56,845 bases of DNA from Streptomyces sp. SA15 (GTDB lineage Bacteria > Actinomycetota > Actinomycetes > Streptomycetales > Streptomycetaceae), in NCBI RefSeq assembly GCF_002291145.1, contig NZ_NTGE01000054.1:1-56845 (forward strand), in the 5' to 3' direction. Below the pieces are notes generated by a model, which saw only the letters and a program-made list of their open reading frames with translations, made no database searches and had not been told where the DNA came from. Of this stretch, positions 27,816 through 37,352 are shown piece after piece (position 1 is the stretch's first letter; the number at the start of each line of letters is the position of its first letter). Made by a program: the position numbers and the translations under genes.

Positions 27816-28138
27816 GTCGGCGGCAGAGACCGGCCGTCACGGCGACGCGGCACCACCACCGGGGCCGGGCCAGCCGCAACGGCCGCCTGCCGGCCGGTCT
27901 CCTCGCCGGGGCGCCGGACCTTCTCCGGCTCGGGGATCAGCAGATCGCTGATCTCGCAGCCGAGGACAACACAGATGACGTCCAGGTCCTCCAGCTTGAG
28001 TGAGACGGGCTGGCCGGACCACAGTCCGGACATCTTCCCTGCCGAGATGACCAGGCCGTGCTCGGCCAGGCTCCGCTGGAGTTCGGAGGCTTTCCAGACG
28101 CCCTTGTTCGCGGCGGTCAGCCGTAGGTTCCACCTCAT
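27812..28138 (-). CDS. small Cro/C1-type HTH protein of the recombinase module, right copy
   Basis: 108 aa. Over the first 75 residues it differs from the left copy at only a few positions (MRWNLRLTAANKGVWKASEL versus MKWNLRLTAANKGIWKASEL; GCEISDLL versus GCEIGDLL). The tail is unrelated. Overlaps both neighbours by four bases (ATGA on each side), so the three genes are translationally coupled. This is the most conserved part of the module. Confidence 0.8.
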   Translation of the reverse strand: MRWNLRLTAANKGVWKASELQRSLAEHGLVISAGKMSGLWSGQPVSLKLEDLDVICVVLGCEISDLLIPEPEKVRRPGEETGRQAAVAAGPAPVVVPRRRDGRSLPPT

Positions 28139-29214
28139 CGGACCAGTCCTTCCAGCCGCTTCGCGGCCCGTCCCGTCCCGGCGACCCAGGCATCTTCAAC
28201 CCGGGTCTGCTGTACGTGGATGTATCGCATGGTCGTGGCGATCCACGAATGCCCCAAAACCTCCTGGATTGCGAGCAAATCGAGCCCGTTTCCGTAGAGT
28301 TGAGACGCGCAGAAGTGCCGGAGGACGTGCGGCGTCAGCTTCTCGCCCCACGCTGGCAGATGCGCTTTGGCCGCGTTCTTGAGGCCGTCCCGCAAGGCGT
28401 CGTCGCCGACCCGGCGCGAGGAACCGTCGGTGTTCTTGCGCTCGGAGGGAAACAGCGGGGCGCCGGGGCGGGTGTGGTCGTCGTCGAACTGGCCCCAGAC
28501 GTCCTCGATGAACCAGCGGAGTGTCCGGTCGGCGTCGTTGATCAGCGGCACCATCCGCTCACGCGGACCCGATCCGCGGGCGCCCTTGCCGTGGCGGACG
28601 TGGAGTTTGCCGAAGCGGCCCAGGTCCCACTTGATGTCGGCCAGATCCAGCTTGCATGCCTCGCTCACCCGCAGGCCAACCTGGGACATCAGTTTCGAGG
28701 CGGTGTAGTTCCTGGCGGTGGGGGCGAACTTGCGGCAGGTTGCCAGTTCGCCGCCCCAGCCGGTGAACAGTGTCCCGACCTCCGGCTCGCTCGGCGGGAT
28801 CCGCAGCTGGGCATCCTTGGCCCCGCGCGGCCGGTTCATCTCGTCGATCGGGCACTCCACGACCCGGCCGGTCATCCGATGGAGCTCGGCCTTGTGCCGC
28901 AGCTCCAGGAACATGAAGTACGTGGTCAGCGCCTGCGACCGGGCCAGCCGGGTGCCGCTGGGCGAGTTCCGCAGTACCTTCCCGAAGTATGCGTCAGCGT
29001 CAGCGGGCTCCATGTCCCACAGGGGCCGGCCGAACCAGGACCTGATCTGGTCCAGATGCCCGACATCCCCACGGATCGTGCTGTCCGCCAGGCCCGCCGA
29101 GGCCCGTGCAAGGACGAACCCAGACAGCACGTCGGTCTCGAACCGCTCCAGCTCCTCCGTCGACGCGGGTGCCCAGTGCTCACGCAGGTCCCGTACGACT
29201 GCCAGCGCCGCCAA
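28135..29214 (-). CDS. tyrosine recombinase (TnpA/XerC-like), right copy
   Basis: 359 aa from TTG 29214, preceded by AGGAGG at six to seven bases; the GTG used in the left copy is TCG here, so the TTG decides the start. Catalytic residues are intact: VGLRVSEACKLDLAD, HVLRHFCASQLYGNG, GHSWIATTMRYIHVQQTR. Very similar to the left copy in the C-terminal half (GRFGKLHVRHGKGARGSGPR is identical). Confidence 0.88.
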   Translation of the reverse strand: MAALAVVRDLREHWAPASTEELERFETDVLSGFVLARASAGLADSTIRGDVGHLDQIRSWFGRPLWDMEPADADAYFGKVLRNSPSGTRLARSQALTTYFMFLELRHKAELHRMTGRVVECPIDEMNRPRGAKDAQLRIPPSEPEVGTLFTGWGGELATCRKFAPTARNYTASKLMSQVGLRVSEACKLDLADIKWDLGRFGKLHVRHGKGARGSGPRERMVPLINDADRTLRWFIEDVWGQFDDDHTRPGAPLFPSERKNTDGSSRRVGDDALRDGLKNAAKAHLPAWGEKLTPHVLRHFCASQLYGNGLDLLAIQEVLGHSWIATTMRYIHVQQTRVEDAWVAGTGRAAKRLEGLVR

Positions 29215-29267
29215 CCCGAGCCTCCTCGCCTTCGGCCCGACTGCGGATCGGTCGGACGAGGTGAGAA

Positions 29268-29387
29268 CGCCTCAAGAATCCCGAAGTTACGTCACAAGGT
29301 CGCCGAGCACCCGAAGGAGGAAGAACCCCCTGGCCACGAGGCCAGGGACTCAACGGGGCTCAGAAGAACTCACGGGATGTCGCACAC
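29268..29387 (-). repeat. inverted copy of the transposon 5' terminal region
   Basis: The complement of this stretch matches 21257-21384. Shared blocks include GTGTGCGACATCCCGTGAG at the outer edge, CTCGTGGCCAGGGGGTTC in the middle and GACGTAACTTCGGGATTC next to the recombinase gene. In this copy CCCTGGCC-ACGA-GGCCAGGG (from about 29330) forms an 8-bp hairpin that is broken in the left copy. It marks the outer end of the right module. Confidence 0.7.
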
Positions 29388-29622
29388 GTGGGAGCCGATC
29401 CATGACTTCGCTCGGTTCGAGTCACATCGGATGCCATCGCCCGGCGACAGCCAGGAGCACAGCCGCGCTCCTTCCCCGGGCATCCCTGCTGCTGATAGAC
29501 GACTGCCTACCGAACTGGTCGGCGGCATGGACGGCGACGCTGCCTGTCACGGTCAAGCCTGAACCGTTCCCGCTCCCCAGAGCGTCCATACGGGCACCCT
29601 GACACCGTGGAGCCGCCGCACC

Positions 29623-31154
29623 ATGAGCACATCCGAACCGCCACCCTGGCCGCACTGCGCACACGGCGCAGACCCTGCTGCCGACCCTGTCGGCTGCCGC
29701 GGCATCCACGTTCCCGGCCACACCGCGTGCCTCGCCCACCTGGCCGATACCGACCGCGACGCCTACCTGGCCGGCCTGACCCCCGGCACCGACATCGACC
29801 ACCGCGGCACCCCCTTCACCGAACCCCTTCTCAACTCCCTCCTCAACGCCCTCCGCGACCCCACCACCCAACGCCCCCACCTCGGCAACGCCGCGTTCGG
29901 GGAGGCGACTTTCCAAGGCGACGCCTGGTTCGAGTCGGCGACCTTCCAAGGCGACGCCGGGTTCGGGAAGGCGACCTTCCAGGGTGGCGCCTGGTTCGTG
30001 TCGGCGACCTTCCAGGGCGACGCCCGGTTCGACTCGGCGGCTTTCGATCAGCGGGTCAGCCTCGGGCCGCTGGTGTGCGCTGGGCAGATGTCATTGTCCG
30101 GGGCGGTGTTCAATGGGCCGGCGAGCCTCTCGTTCGCCGCGCGTCGTCTGGAGTGCCGGCGGACCCGCTGGTTGTCCACGGCCGAGGTGCGGCTGCGCTA
30201 CACCAGCGTGGACTTTGCCCACGCGGTCTTCGAGTACCCCCTCACCATCGCCGCGGAGGCCGACCCCTTCGTGCTCTCCACCGGGGAGCCGCTGGAGGAA
30301 CGGGCCTCGACCACGCGCCTGACGCCGCGGTGCGGATAGCTTCGCTGCGCGGGGTGGACGCGGCGCATCTGGTCCTCGCCGACGTCGACCTGTCGGGGTG
30401 CCTGTTCACCGGGACGGTGCACCTGGACCAGGTGCGACTTGAGGGCGACTGTTCCTTCGACACGGTCCCGCCCGGCACGCACTGGCAGCGCGGGCGACCG
30501 GCACGGTTCACCCCCCGCCGCACCCTCGCCGAGGAGCATCACTGGCGCGCGAACCAGCCGGACGCCGCCCAGGGCTGGAACACGGCGGTGCTCGGCGCCG
30601 TGCGCGCCGGGCCAGCGCAGTTGGCACCGGTGTACCGGGCGCTGCGCAAGGCGTTCGAGGACAGCAAGAACGAGCCGGGAGCGGCAGACTTCTACTACGG
30701 CGAGATGGAGATGCGCCGCCACGACCGCACCACCACCTCCCGCGCAGAACGCGGACTGCTGCACGCCTACTGGATGCTGTCCGGCTACGGCCTGCGCGCC
30801 CTGCGGGCCCTGGGCTGGCTCGCCGCCGCCATGCTGGTCACCCTCGTGCTGCTGATGGGCTTCGGGCTGCCGAAGGACGACCCGAAACAGGAGGCGACCG
30901 GCACCGTGCCGCCCGGCGGAGGCAAGGTCACCTTCGAGATCGAAAAAGGCGATCCGCAGAACCCCACCGGGAACCGGTTCACCGGCAAGCGCTTCGAGAA
31001 GGCCCTGAACGTCACGCTCAACTCAGTCGTGTTCCGCTCCAGCGGACAGGACCTAACCACCGCCGGCACCTACATCGAGATGACCTCCCGCCTCATGGAA
31101 CCCGCTCTCCTCGCCCTCGCCGTCCTCGCCGTCCGCGGCCGCATCAAACGCTGA
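29623..31154 (+). pseudogene. pentapeptide-repeat membrane protein, frameshifted
   Basis: From ATG 29623 the frame reads a Cys/His-rich N-terminus (CAHGADPAADPVGCRGIHV), then pentapeptide repeats (AAFGEATFQGDAWFESATFQGDAGFGKATFQ), i.e. a right-handed quadrilateral beta-helix. It stops at 30337-30339. The continuation is natural only in another plus frame, from about 30300 (DHAPDAAVRIASLRGVDAAHLVLADVDLSGCLF… to a stop at 31152-31154). That part ends with FYYGEMEMRRHDRTTTSRAERGLLHAYWMLSGYGLRALRALGW and two membrane helices (AAAMLVTLVLLMGFG and ALLALAVLAVRG). Correcting one base near 30305 gives a membrane-anchored protein of about 510 residues, a common Streptomyces family. It resembles the pentapeptide membrane proteins seen in conflict islands; function unknown. 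Confidence 0.7.
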
Positions 31155-31724
31155 CTGCCCCGGCCCGGCATGGCCGAGTCCTGTGAACGGTTCGGCCGAA
31201 CGTTCCCGGCTACGTGCCTTACTTGCCTGCACCGTCGATCACGCTCTTGAACTGCACAGAACCCCTTCGACCCCTAGATAACGACGACGCCCACCACCAG
31301 GCTGTGACCGCGTCAGCATCCTCGAGCGCCGAACCAGCGACGGGTGTGGGTCGTGCTCGATCGTTTCGTGGCTGCCCTGGCTGAGTTTCGTAGCAGGTGC
31401 CGCCAACAACCCCTTGGAGAGGTCCGGGCTGGGGTGTGTGTCGACGCTTGTGACCGTTGTCAGGGCTTCGCGGTCCCGCACTGCTTCCGCCCCCGGGTCC
31501 TCTGGCTGTGGGGTGTGCAGCCGGATGCGCGTGATGCGCTGGACGGCGCTGCCGTTGGGCTGTGGCCGGTCGGGTCGTGTCCGTCCCAGGGCGGTGTCGA
31601 GCGGATCCGCGCCGGTGATTGGCCAAACCGCTTCGTCGGCGCGGGAGCCGCAGCGGGGCCGGAGCAGCTCGGCTGTGTCGCCCACGGCGAGGGTGGCGAG
31701 GTCCTCGTCAGAGGGTGGTAGTCC
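31155..31724. other. intergenic stretch, no gene supported
   Basis: About 570 bases between convergent genes. Long minus-strand frames exist here (for example 31239-31685), but their composition (Arg, Pro and Gln rich) is that of GC-rich non-coding DNA. No strong hairpin or repeat was found. Confidence 0.4.
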
Positions 31725-34073
31725 TCACAGCAGCGGGGGGTCGACGGCCAGTGTGACGAGGCCGACTGGACCGTGCAGGTGAAGAACGGGGCCCTCCTCG
31801 GTTATCCCGGTGATCACCGCGTGGACGGGCGCGCCGGTGAGGAGGGTGTGGAGCAGTTCACCTGTTGTCGAGTCCCAGATGCGGACACCGCTGGAGCTGC
31901 CGGACACCAGCAGTGTTCGGCCATCGGTCAGATGGAGCCCGGTCATGGCCAGGGTTCCATGCGCGGGCCAGGCGACGACTTGTGTGCCGCCGGTCAGGTC
32001 CCAGACCTGGATCTCCCTGTCGTTCGCCACCGCGATCTGCAGACCGTCGGACCGCGGCACAGTGCATCCGACTCGATAGGGCGTTCCGGGCTTCCCCCGG
32101 ACCCATGGGCCGAGGCCATGCCCGGTCACCGCGTCTACGAGTTCTATGGCTCGCCCGTGGGCCACCACGATCCCAGGACCCGTCACAGTATGTGCCGCCG
32201 GCACAGGGATCAGCACAGGCCCCCCATCGCGCCCGAAGTCGGCCGGCGCCACGTGGGTGATGGTCTCGCCGCTGTTCGGGTCCAGGGTCGTGGTGGCCAG
32301 CTTGCTCCCTCCAGAAGCAGTGACGAAGACCGGCAGCCCGTCGCCAGTGACGGTGACACACGTGCGGGAGGAGAAATAGGGAAGCGACGCAGGGTCGGGT
32401 GATGCGACGGATTCACCTGACACCAGGTCCCAGACGGACGCAGAAGTGCCCGCGACCGCGACATGAGCGGCTCCCCGGGGAGAGGGCAGCGCTCCGACGA
32501 CAGTGACGGGAGCGGTGGGGATCGGGATTTGCTTCAGCAGCCGTCCCGTTGTCGCGTCATGCACGTCGATTCCGTCGCGCGTGCCGACAACGACGCAGTC
32601 CCTGGGGCCGTCGGGGCCTGGGTACGCCATCCGTCGCAGTGGCCAGGTGTGAAGGAAGAACCCGTGTGGCGCGGGTGCCGGGTAGGGCGTGTCGGGAAGG
32701 TCATCGCCGGGTGGTCGGCCGGTGGGGGCTAGGTCCCAGATACGGATGCCTTGGGGGGCGGCTGAAACGACGCGAGGCCCGGCAGGGCCCGTCAACGCGG
32801 TCAGCTCGTTGATGCGTGAGACATCGGCGGCGATGCGTTGCACTTCGTTGAGTTCCATGTCGCGTACGACGATTTCGCTTCCGGTGGCGTAGGCGAAGTC
32901 GGTGCCTCCGGGTACCTGTACCAGGGAGTGGCCAGTCTCCCAGACACCTGCCGTCTGCGACGCGGTGAAGGGCTCCCATATCTGAGTAGACACCCCGCGG
33001 GTCTGCACGACGAGCAGGTCGTCCTGCCCGGTCCGGCTCAAAGTGGCGAGCCGAACCTCACGGTTACGGGGACCGAACGGTGCGTCGGCCGTCAGTCCGG
33101 AGAACGGGTCCCACAACCGGATGCCCGTGCTTCCGGCGAGGGCGACCAGCGCGTGGCCGCTCGCCCGTCGGACGACTGCCGACTGTAGCGGGTCCTCACG
33201 CTCATAGGGAGGGACGTCACGAGCTGGTGTGGTCTGCCCGGAGTGGGGACGCCACACCATGCTGCCACTCCGTGTGAGGATGAACAGTTTCCACAGCGAG
33301 GGGCCGTCTTCCAGGACGTGCACGTCGCGTGCCGAGACGACCAGTTGCGCCACTAGCTGCCCCGAGACTGGGTCATGGATCTCGATCCGGTGGGGCGTGA
33401 GCGTGATGAGGAAGGTGCGGCCGCCGGTCGCACGGATGGTGCGGAGCCTGAATACCGGTCCGTCAGTGGCCAGGTCTGCGGTCGGCCGGCCCGTGCTCGC
33501 GTCCCAGACGCGGACTCGTCGGGAGGTATCGGCCACCGCGACGAGCCAGCGCCCGTCGAGAGTGGGAACCGCGCACAGGGCTCGGGTGAGTTTCTGTGCG
33601 GGGGCGAGTACGTTCACCTGCGCTGCCCAGCTGCCCCAGCGGAAGGCCAGGGCGCGCTGCTCATGGGCCGCGTCCCGCGTCTCGCCTCGTACGCTCTGGT
33701 GGAAGTGGATGCTGTCGCGGCGGGAGCGGCGGGCTGTGCTGTCGTCGAGGTACGGCTCGATCAGCGCGGCCGCTGTGAGTGCGCCTCGCTCGGGATCGCC
33801 GGTGGGCAGCGGCAGGGACAGCCGGGCGCGCAGGGTGCCGGAGGTCTCCTGCGCGAGCAGTTCGACGGGAACGTGTCGGTCGGTCAGGAGGTCGCCGGCC
33901 TGCGCGTGGTGCAGGTAGTGGCGCCGGATGTAGGGATGTGCCTGGTGCGGACGAGCCCGGCGCACCAATCCCGCGAGGACTCCGGTGACGGTCGCATGGG
34001 CACCGGCCAGCTCTGTGGCATTGCCTGTCGTCGGGAGTGGTGGGCGCGGGGGGGGGGGCGTCCGGTGCGCCAA
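31725..34073 (-). CDS. WD40 beta-propeller half of the caspase-NTPase-WD40 protein
   Basis: About 780 residues. This frame is the natural continuation of the caspase/NTPase gene upstream and is separated from it by the 11-G tract near 34048-34058 (C11 on the coding strand); with 10 or 13 C the two halves would fuse. The part nearest the junction is helical (VPVELLAQETSGTLRARL, AALIEPYLDDSTARRSRRDS). It is followed by repeated blades ending in WD-like motifs: RRVRVWDASTGRP, GIRLWDPFSGLTADAP, IQVWDLTGGTQ, GVRIWDSTTGELL. A propeller of about 14 blades would serve as ligand or partner sensor. The independent TTG start at 34073 is an artefact of the frame break. Confidence 0.8.
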   Translation of the reverse strand: MAHRTPPPPRPPLPTTGNATELAGAHATVTGVLAGLVRRARPHQAHPYIRRHYLHHAQAGDLLTDRHVPVELLAQETSGTLRARLSLPLPTGDPERGALTAAALIEPYLDDSTARRSRRDSIHFHQSVRGETRDAAHEQRALAFRWGSWAAQVNVLAPAQKLTRALCAVPTLDGRWLVAVADTSRRVRVWDASTGRPTADLATDGPVFRLRTIRATGGRTFLITLTPHRIEIHDPVSGQLVAQLVVSARDVHVLEDGPSLWKLFILTRSGSMVWRPHSGQTTPARDVPPYEREDPLQSAVVRRASGHALVALAGSTGIRLWDPFSGLTADAPFGPRNREVRLATLSRTGQDDLLVVQTRGVSTQIWEPFTASQTAGVWETGHSLVQVPGGTDFAYATGSEIVVRDMELNEVQRIAADVSRINELTALTGPAGPRVVSAAPQGIRIWDLAPTGRPPGDDLPDTPYPAPAPHGFFLHTWPLRRMAYPGPDGPRDCVVVGTRDGIDVHDATTGRLLKQIPIPTAPVTVVGALPSPRGAAHVAVAGTSASVWDLVSGESVASPDPASLPYFSSRTCVTVTGDGLPVFVTASGGSKLATTTLDPNSGETITHVAPADFGRDGGPVLIPVPAAHTVTGPGIVVAHGRAIELVDAVTGHGLGPWVRGKPGTPYRVGCTVPRSDGLQIAVANDREIQVWDLTGGTQVVAWPAHGTLAMTGLHLTDGRTLLVSGSSSGVRIWDSTTGELLHTLLTGAPVHAVITGITEEGPVLHLHGPVGLVTLAVDPPLL

Positions 34074-36234
34074 GCAGCCACTCGTGACCGGCCTGGAGCA
34101 GGTCAGTGAGCCGCTGGTGGACGGGCCGATAGACGGTGCGCCCGTCTTCGCTCGCGGTGGCGAGGTATCCGGTCAGACGACTGGACCGCAGCGTGCGGAC
34201 GGCGTGGTCGGCCAGGTCCGCAGTCTCGGGTGCCTCGCCGCCGGGCGCCGTTGGCTCTCGTTCCGGGTCAGCCGGCCTGGCTGGGCCGTGTGGGTTTGCT
34301 GCGAGCGCGGCGGTGACCGCGGGCCAGATCTCCCCCCAGGGCAGGCCGAAGCCCTGAGCGAGCGCGGTGGCACGCAGCGCCGCGACCAGCAGGTCGGCCG
34401 GGACCCCGGTTGCCGCGGCGACGCCCCTGACGTCTTCGCGCAGCAGGCTGCTGGTGCCGTCGGCGAGCCGGTGCAGCCAGCCCTCCTCGGTGAGGTCCTG
34501 TCGGGTTTCGGCCGTCCGCAGCTGGTCGGTGGCTATTTGGGCGTCGAGGAAGGAGGGGGCGACGGCTTTCGCGATCACACGGGCCGTCGCTTCGACGGCT
34601 TCGTCGTCGGCGTCCTTGTAGGGGCTGTCCTCGGGGCCGCTCAGCAACGCGACCGCGTATGCGGCGATGTCGGCCTCGCAGTCCGGGCCGTCCGTGCGCA
34701 GCGGCTCGGGCACGGCACCTTCGGCCTTGAGGGCGGCGGTCAGGCGTTGCAGCAGGTCGTCTGCCCGCTCGTCGCGGAGGTCGGCGCCGGAGGAGTGGGA
34801 CGTGACGGGTGAGCTGCGGATACCGAGGAGGAGGCGGACGGCGGTCTCACCGACCGGTGCGGTAAGGCGGGCGAGCGGGAGAATGACGTCATTGACACAG
34901 GCGAGCGGATCCTCCGCTTCGTCCAGCGCGTCGATGATGACGGTCACCGGCCGGGAGAGCTCGGCCGCACGCTCGGTCGTTCGTTTGAAAAGGGCCTGCA
35001 ACGGGGTGCCCTTGGCAGCAGGCGTCCCGCCGAGCGCGGTGAGGAGGTCGTCGACCACGGCACGGGAGGATTTGTTGCGAGCCAGTACGGCCGCGTCCAC
35101 CGAGCCGGGCTCTGGCCGGAGTTCACCAGGGATACGGGCGATGAGAGCGGCGTACGACGCGTCCTCGGCGAAGGCGGGAGCGGTGAGGGTGACCAGCCGG
35201 GCCAGCAGCGCGGACTTGCCCGATCCTGCGGCGCCCGTGACGATGAGCACGCCCTCGCCGTCACGGAGGAAGTCGACCAGGCGCCTCATGGGCTTTGTAC
35301 GGCCGCTGAAGTACCAGCCCACGTCGTCGCCGCTGACCCGTCCGGAGGCGCGCTCCCGCCAGAACTCCAGATCTCCATGTTCGAGGACCAGTTGGCGCAG
35401 GGCAGGGTCGACGGCGGTCCCGGACGGTTTGTAGCGCGGGTTGGGCAGGCATGCGCTCAGCTGGTGCCGACGTGAGTGGGGCATGATCCACTCAGCGTCG
35501 ATCAGGTCCTTCTCCACCCCGTCGGCCAGCCCGACCTCGTGCAGCAACTGCTCCCACTCAGCGAAGGACAGGTGCGAGGAGGTGTAGCCGGCGGACTCGT
35601 CGTTCATCCGTTCCCAGGCGAGCGCGACGCGCCGGGTGAAGGATCCCACCTGCGGCTGATCTTCATGGTCGCCGGCGGTGACCACAGCGATCCCGACGTG
35701 CCTTCGACGTTCCTTGGACAAGTCCTGCAGCAGGGTGCTCAGTTCTGCGCGCAGGACCCCGGAGTGGCATGAGTCGACCAGCACCAGAACGTGCTCGGCC
35801 TCGCTGTCCAGCACCGCGGTGATGAGCTCGCTGGTGGGAAAGGCGGTCGACAGCAACCGCTCAGGATGTGTCTTCGGCAGGGTCAGGTAGTGGCGGCCGG
35901 CCTGACGGCACAGCCCATGGCCGGTGATGTAGACGACGACGGCGTCCTCATATGCGGCTTCCGACAGCTTGGCCTCTCGCAGGAAGTCCCGCAGGTCTCC
36001 GACGGTATGCAGCGGATCCTCGACCGGAACCACCTCGAACCGCCGGTCCTCGCCCAGGGCGGGGTCTGCGAGCCAGGTGGTGATCCGAGTGACCTGTTCC
36101 GCGATGGCGTCGCGAAAGCCCTCGCGTTCGTCCCGGTAACCATCGACTGCCACGACGACCAGTCGTCTGCGGGCGATCCCGCTCAGGTCGTCACCGGCCT
36201 GCGTGTGCAACCGCCACCCCCACCTGCCTCGCAC
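33661..36234 (-). CDS. caspase-like protease with NTPase domain (N-terminal half of caspase-NTPase-WD40)
   Basis: Likely start GTG 36234 (uncertain; TTG 36210 possible). Peptidase C14 fold: RRRLVVVAVDGYRDEREGF, the catalytic His in VVVYITGHGLCRQAGRHYL (near residue 100) and Cys in HVLVLVDSCHSGVLRAEL (near 155). An STAND-like NTPase follows, with Walker A VLIVTGAAGSGKSALLARL (near 333) and Walker B VTVIIDALDEAEDP (near 436). Residues after about 34048 are out of frame. Proteins of this plan (caspase, NTPase, WD40) belong to the bacterial conflict systems described in multicellular prokaryotes, where the propeller or NTPase senses invasion and unleashes the protease. Divergent from the alpha/beta hydrolase at 36348. 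Confidence 0.85.
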   Translation of the reverse strand: MRGRWGWRLHTQAGDDLSGIARRRLVVVAVDGYRDEREGFRDAIAEQVTRITTWLADPALGEDRRFEVVPVEDPLHTVGDLRDFLREAKLSEAAYEDAVVVYITGHGLCRQAGRHYLTLPKTHPERLLSTAFPTSELITAVLDSEAEHVLVLVDSCHSGVLRAELSTLLQDLSKERRRHVGIAVVTAGDHEDQPQVGSFTRRVALAWERMNDESAGYTSSHLSFAEWEQLLHEVGLADGVEKDLIDAEWIMPHSRRHQLSACLPNPRYKPSGTAVDPALRQLVLEHGDLEFWRERASGRVSGDDVGWYFSGRTKPMRRLVDFLRDGEGVLIVTGAAGSGKSALLARLVTLTAPAFAEDASYAALIARIPGELRPEPGSVDAAVLARNKSSRAVVDDLLTALGGTPAAKGTPLQALFKRTTERAAELSRPVTVIIDALDEAEDPLACVNDVILPLARLTAPVGETAVRLLLGIRSSPVTSHSSGADLRDERADDLLQRLTAALKAEGAVPEPLRTDGPDCEADIAAYAVALLSGPEDSPYKDADDEAVEATARVIAKAVAPSFLDAQIATDQLRTAETRQDLTEEGWLHRLADGTSSLLREDVRGVAAATGVPADLLVAALRATALAQGFGLPWGEIWPAVTAALAANPHGPARPADPEREPTAPGGEAPETADLADHAVRTLRSSRLTGYLATASEDGRTVYRPVHQRLTDLLQAGHEWLLGAPDAPPPAPTTPDDRQCHRAGRCPCDRHRSPRGIGAPGSSAPGTSLHPAPLPAPRAGRRPPDRPTRSRRTARAGDLRHPARPAVPAAAHRRSRARRTHSGRADRAVPRRQHSPPLPPRQHPLPPERTRRDAGRGP
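34048..34058 (+). repeat. 11-G homopolymer at the caspase/WD40 frame break
   Basis: An uninterrupted run of eleven G (C on the coding strand) sits exactly where the caspase-NTPase frame must pass to the WD40 frame. Ten or thirteen C would join the frames. Such a tract is prone to slippage in vivo and to miscounting in sequencing. Confidence 0.8.
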
Positions 36235-36347
36235 GGCCGATCTACCATATCCCCAACCGCGCCTGAGGCCGATGCGGACACAGGGGCCAGAGTCGGTTGC
36301 GCGCACGGGAAGGCCGCATCGGTGGCCCACTGCACAGGGGGAAACGC

Positions 36348-37250
36348 ATGAGTCTGCTGCGCATCGTGGGTGTGCACGGCATCCGTCAGGGTGCCAGCGC
36401 GACGACGGAGGAACTCAGTCACGACTGGCGAGCCGCGCTCGTCTCGGCGCCAGCCGTCCCGGGAGCGGGCGTACCGGTGTGGTCAGGACCCGACGGAATC
36501 GTCGTCACCGTCCCGTCCTACCGAGATGTCTTCCCGAAGACGGTCACCCGGTTCGTACGGCTGGGTCCGGAAGACGCTGACGGGGTGACGCTGGATGAGG
36601 AAGAGGAGGCCTTCGTCCTGGATGCCTTGGCCGCGTACGCACCGGAGGCCGTGGCCGCGGAGGCCTCCCTCGACACGTCGTTCGAAGGAACGCTCGGCCA
36701 GGACCGGCTCACGCCTCGCGTCGCGCGGCGGAAACGTGCTGTCGACCAGGTGGCGGGCAAGGGGGTGACTGATCGGCTGCTGTGGTTCGTCCGTGAGGCC
36801 CATGCGTACCTCCGCAAGCCGGAAACCGCCAGCGCCGTCCGGGCAACGGTGCGGAAGGCCCTGGTGGAGAGCGAGGCGACGGTGGTCCTCGCCCATTCAC
36901 TGGGCAGCGTCGTCTTCTACGACATGCTCAGCCGGGGTGAGATCCCGGTGAAAGCCGACGGCCGCCCTGTGGTGACCACCCTCATGACTCTCGGGTCCCC
37001 GCTGAGATGGCTGGCGGTCCGCAAGGGCGTGCACACCCCCGGCGAGCCGCTCGGCGTGGCGGCGGGTGTCCGGTGGACGAACCTGTACTCGCCGTTGGAC
37101 GTGGTGCCACGGGGCAAGGGCCTGGCCGACCTCGCCGACGGAGTGACCGACGTCGTCGCGCACAACGGCGCGCTCAACCCCCACAACGTGGAACGCTACC
37201 TGGGCAAGCCCATCATCGCCGAGTGCCTCCTCCAGGCCCGTACTGCCTGA
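36348..37250 (+). CDS. alpha/beta hydrolase (lipase-like) paired with the caspase system
   Basis: 300 aa from ATG 36348, placed by AGGGGGA five bases upstream. Opens with LLRIVGVHGIRQG (strand plus oxyanion HG). The nucleophile elbow is VVLAHSLGSVVFYDML (Ser in HSLGS), the acid is in TNLYSPLDVVPRG and the His in HNVERYLGKP. The core is an alpha/beta hydrolase with an acidic insert. It is transcribed divergently from the caspase-NTPase-WD40 gene with about 110 bases between, so the two probably share a regulatory region and act in one system, perhaps as a second effector. Substrate unknown. Intact. Confidence 0.85.
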   Translation: MSLLRIVGVHGIRQGASATTEELSHDWRAALVSAPAVPGAGVPVWSGPDGIVVTVPSYRDVFPKTVTRFVRLGPEDADGVTLDEEEEAFVLDALAAYAPEAVAAEASLDTSFEGTLGQDRLTPRVARRKRAVDQVAGKGVTDRLLWFVREAHAYLRKPETASAVRATVRKALVESEATVVLAHSLGSVVFYDMLSRGEIPVKADGRPVVTTLMTLGSPLRWLAVRKGVHTPGEPLGVAAGVRWTNLYSPLDVVPRGKGLADLADGVTDVVAHNGALNPHNVERYLGKPIIAECLLQARTA

Positions 37251-37352
37251 CCTGCTCACAGTCGGAGAGACCAGTGGGGCGGCGGAAGTTGCCGTCGCTC
37301 TCCGCGCTAGACCGGCTTGGCGAAATAGGCGTCGGGGCCCATCTCGTACGCC

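Noticed and set aside
31219..31685. Minus-strand frames upstream of the WD40 stop
   Set aside because: No homology recognised, no ribosome site and no stable codon bias.
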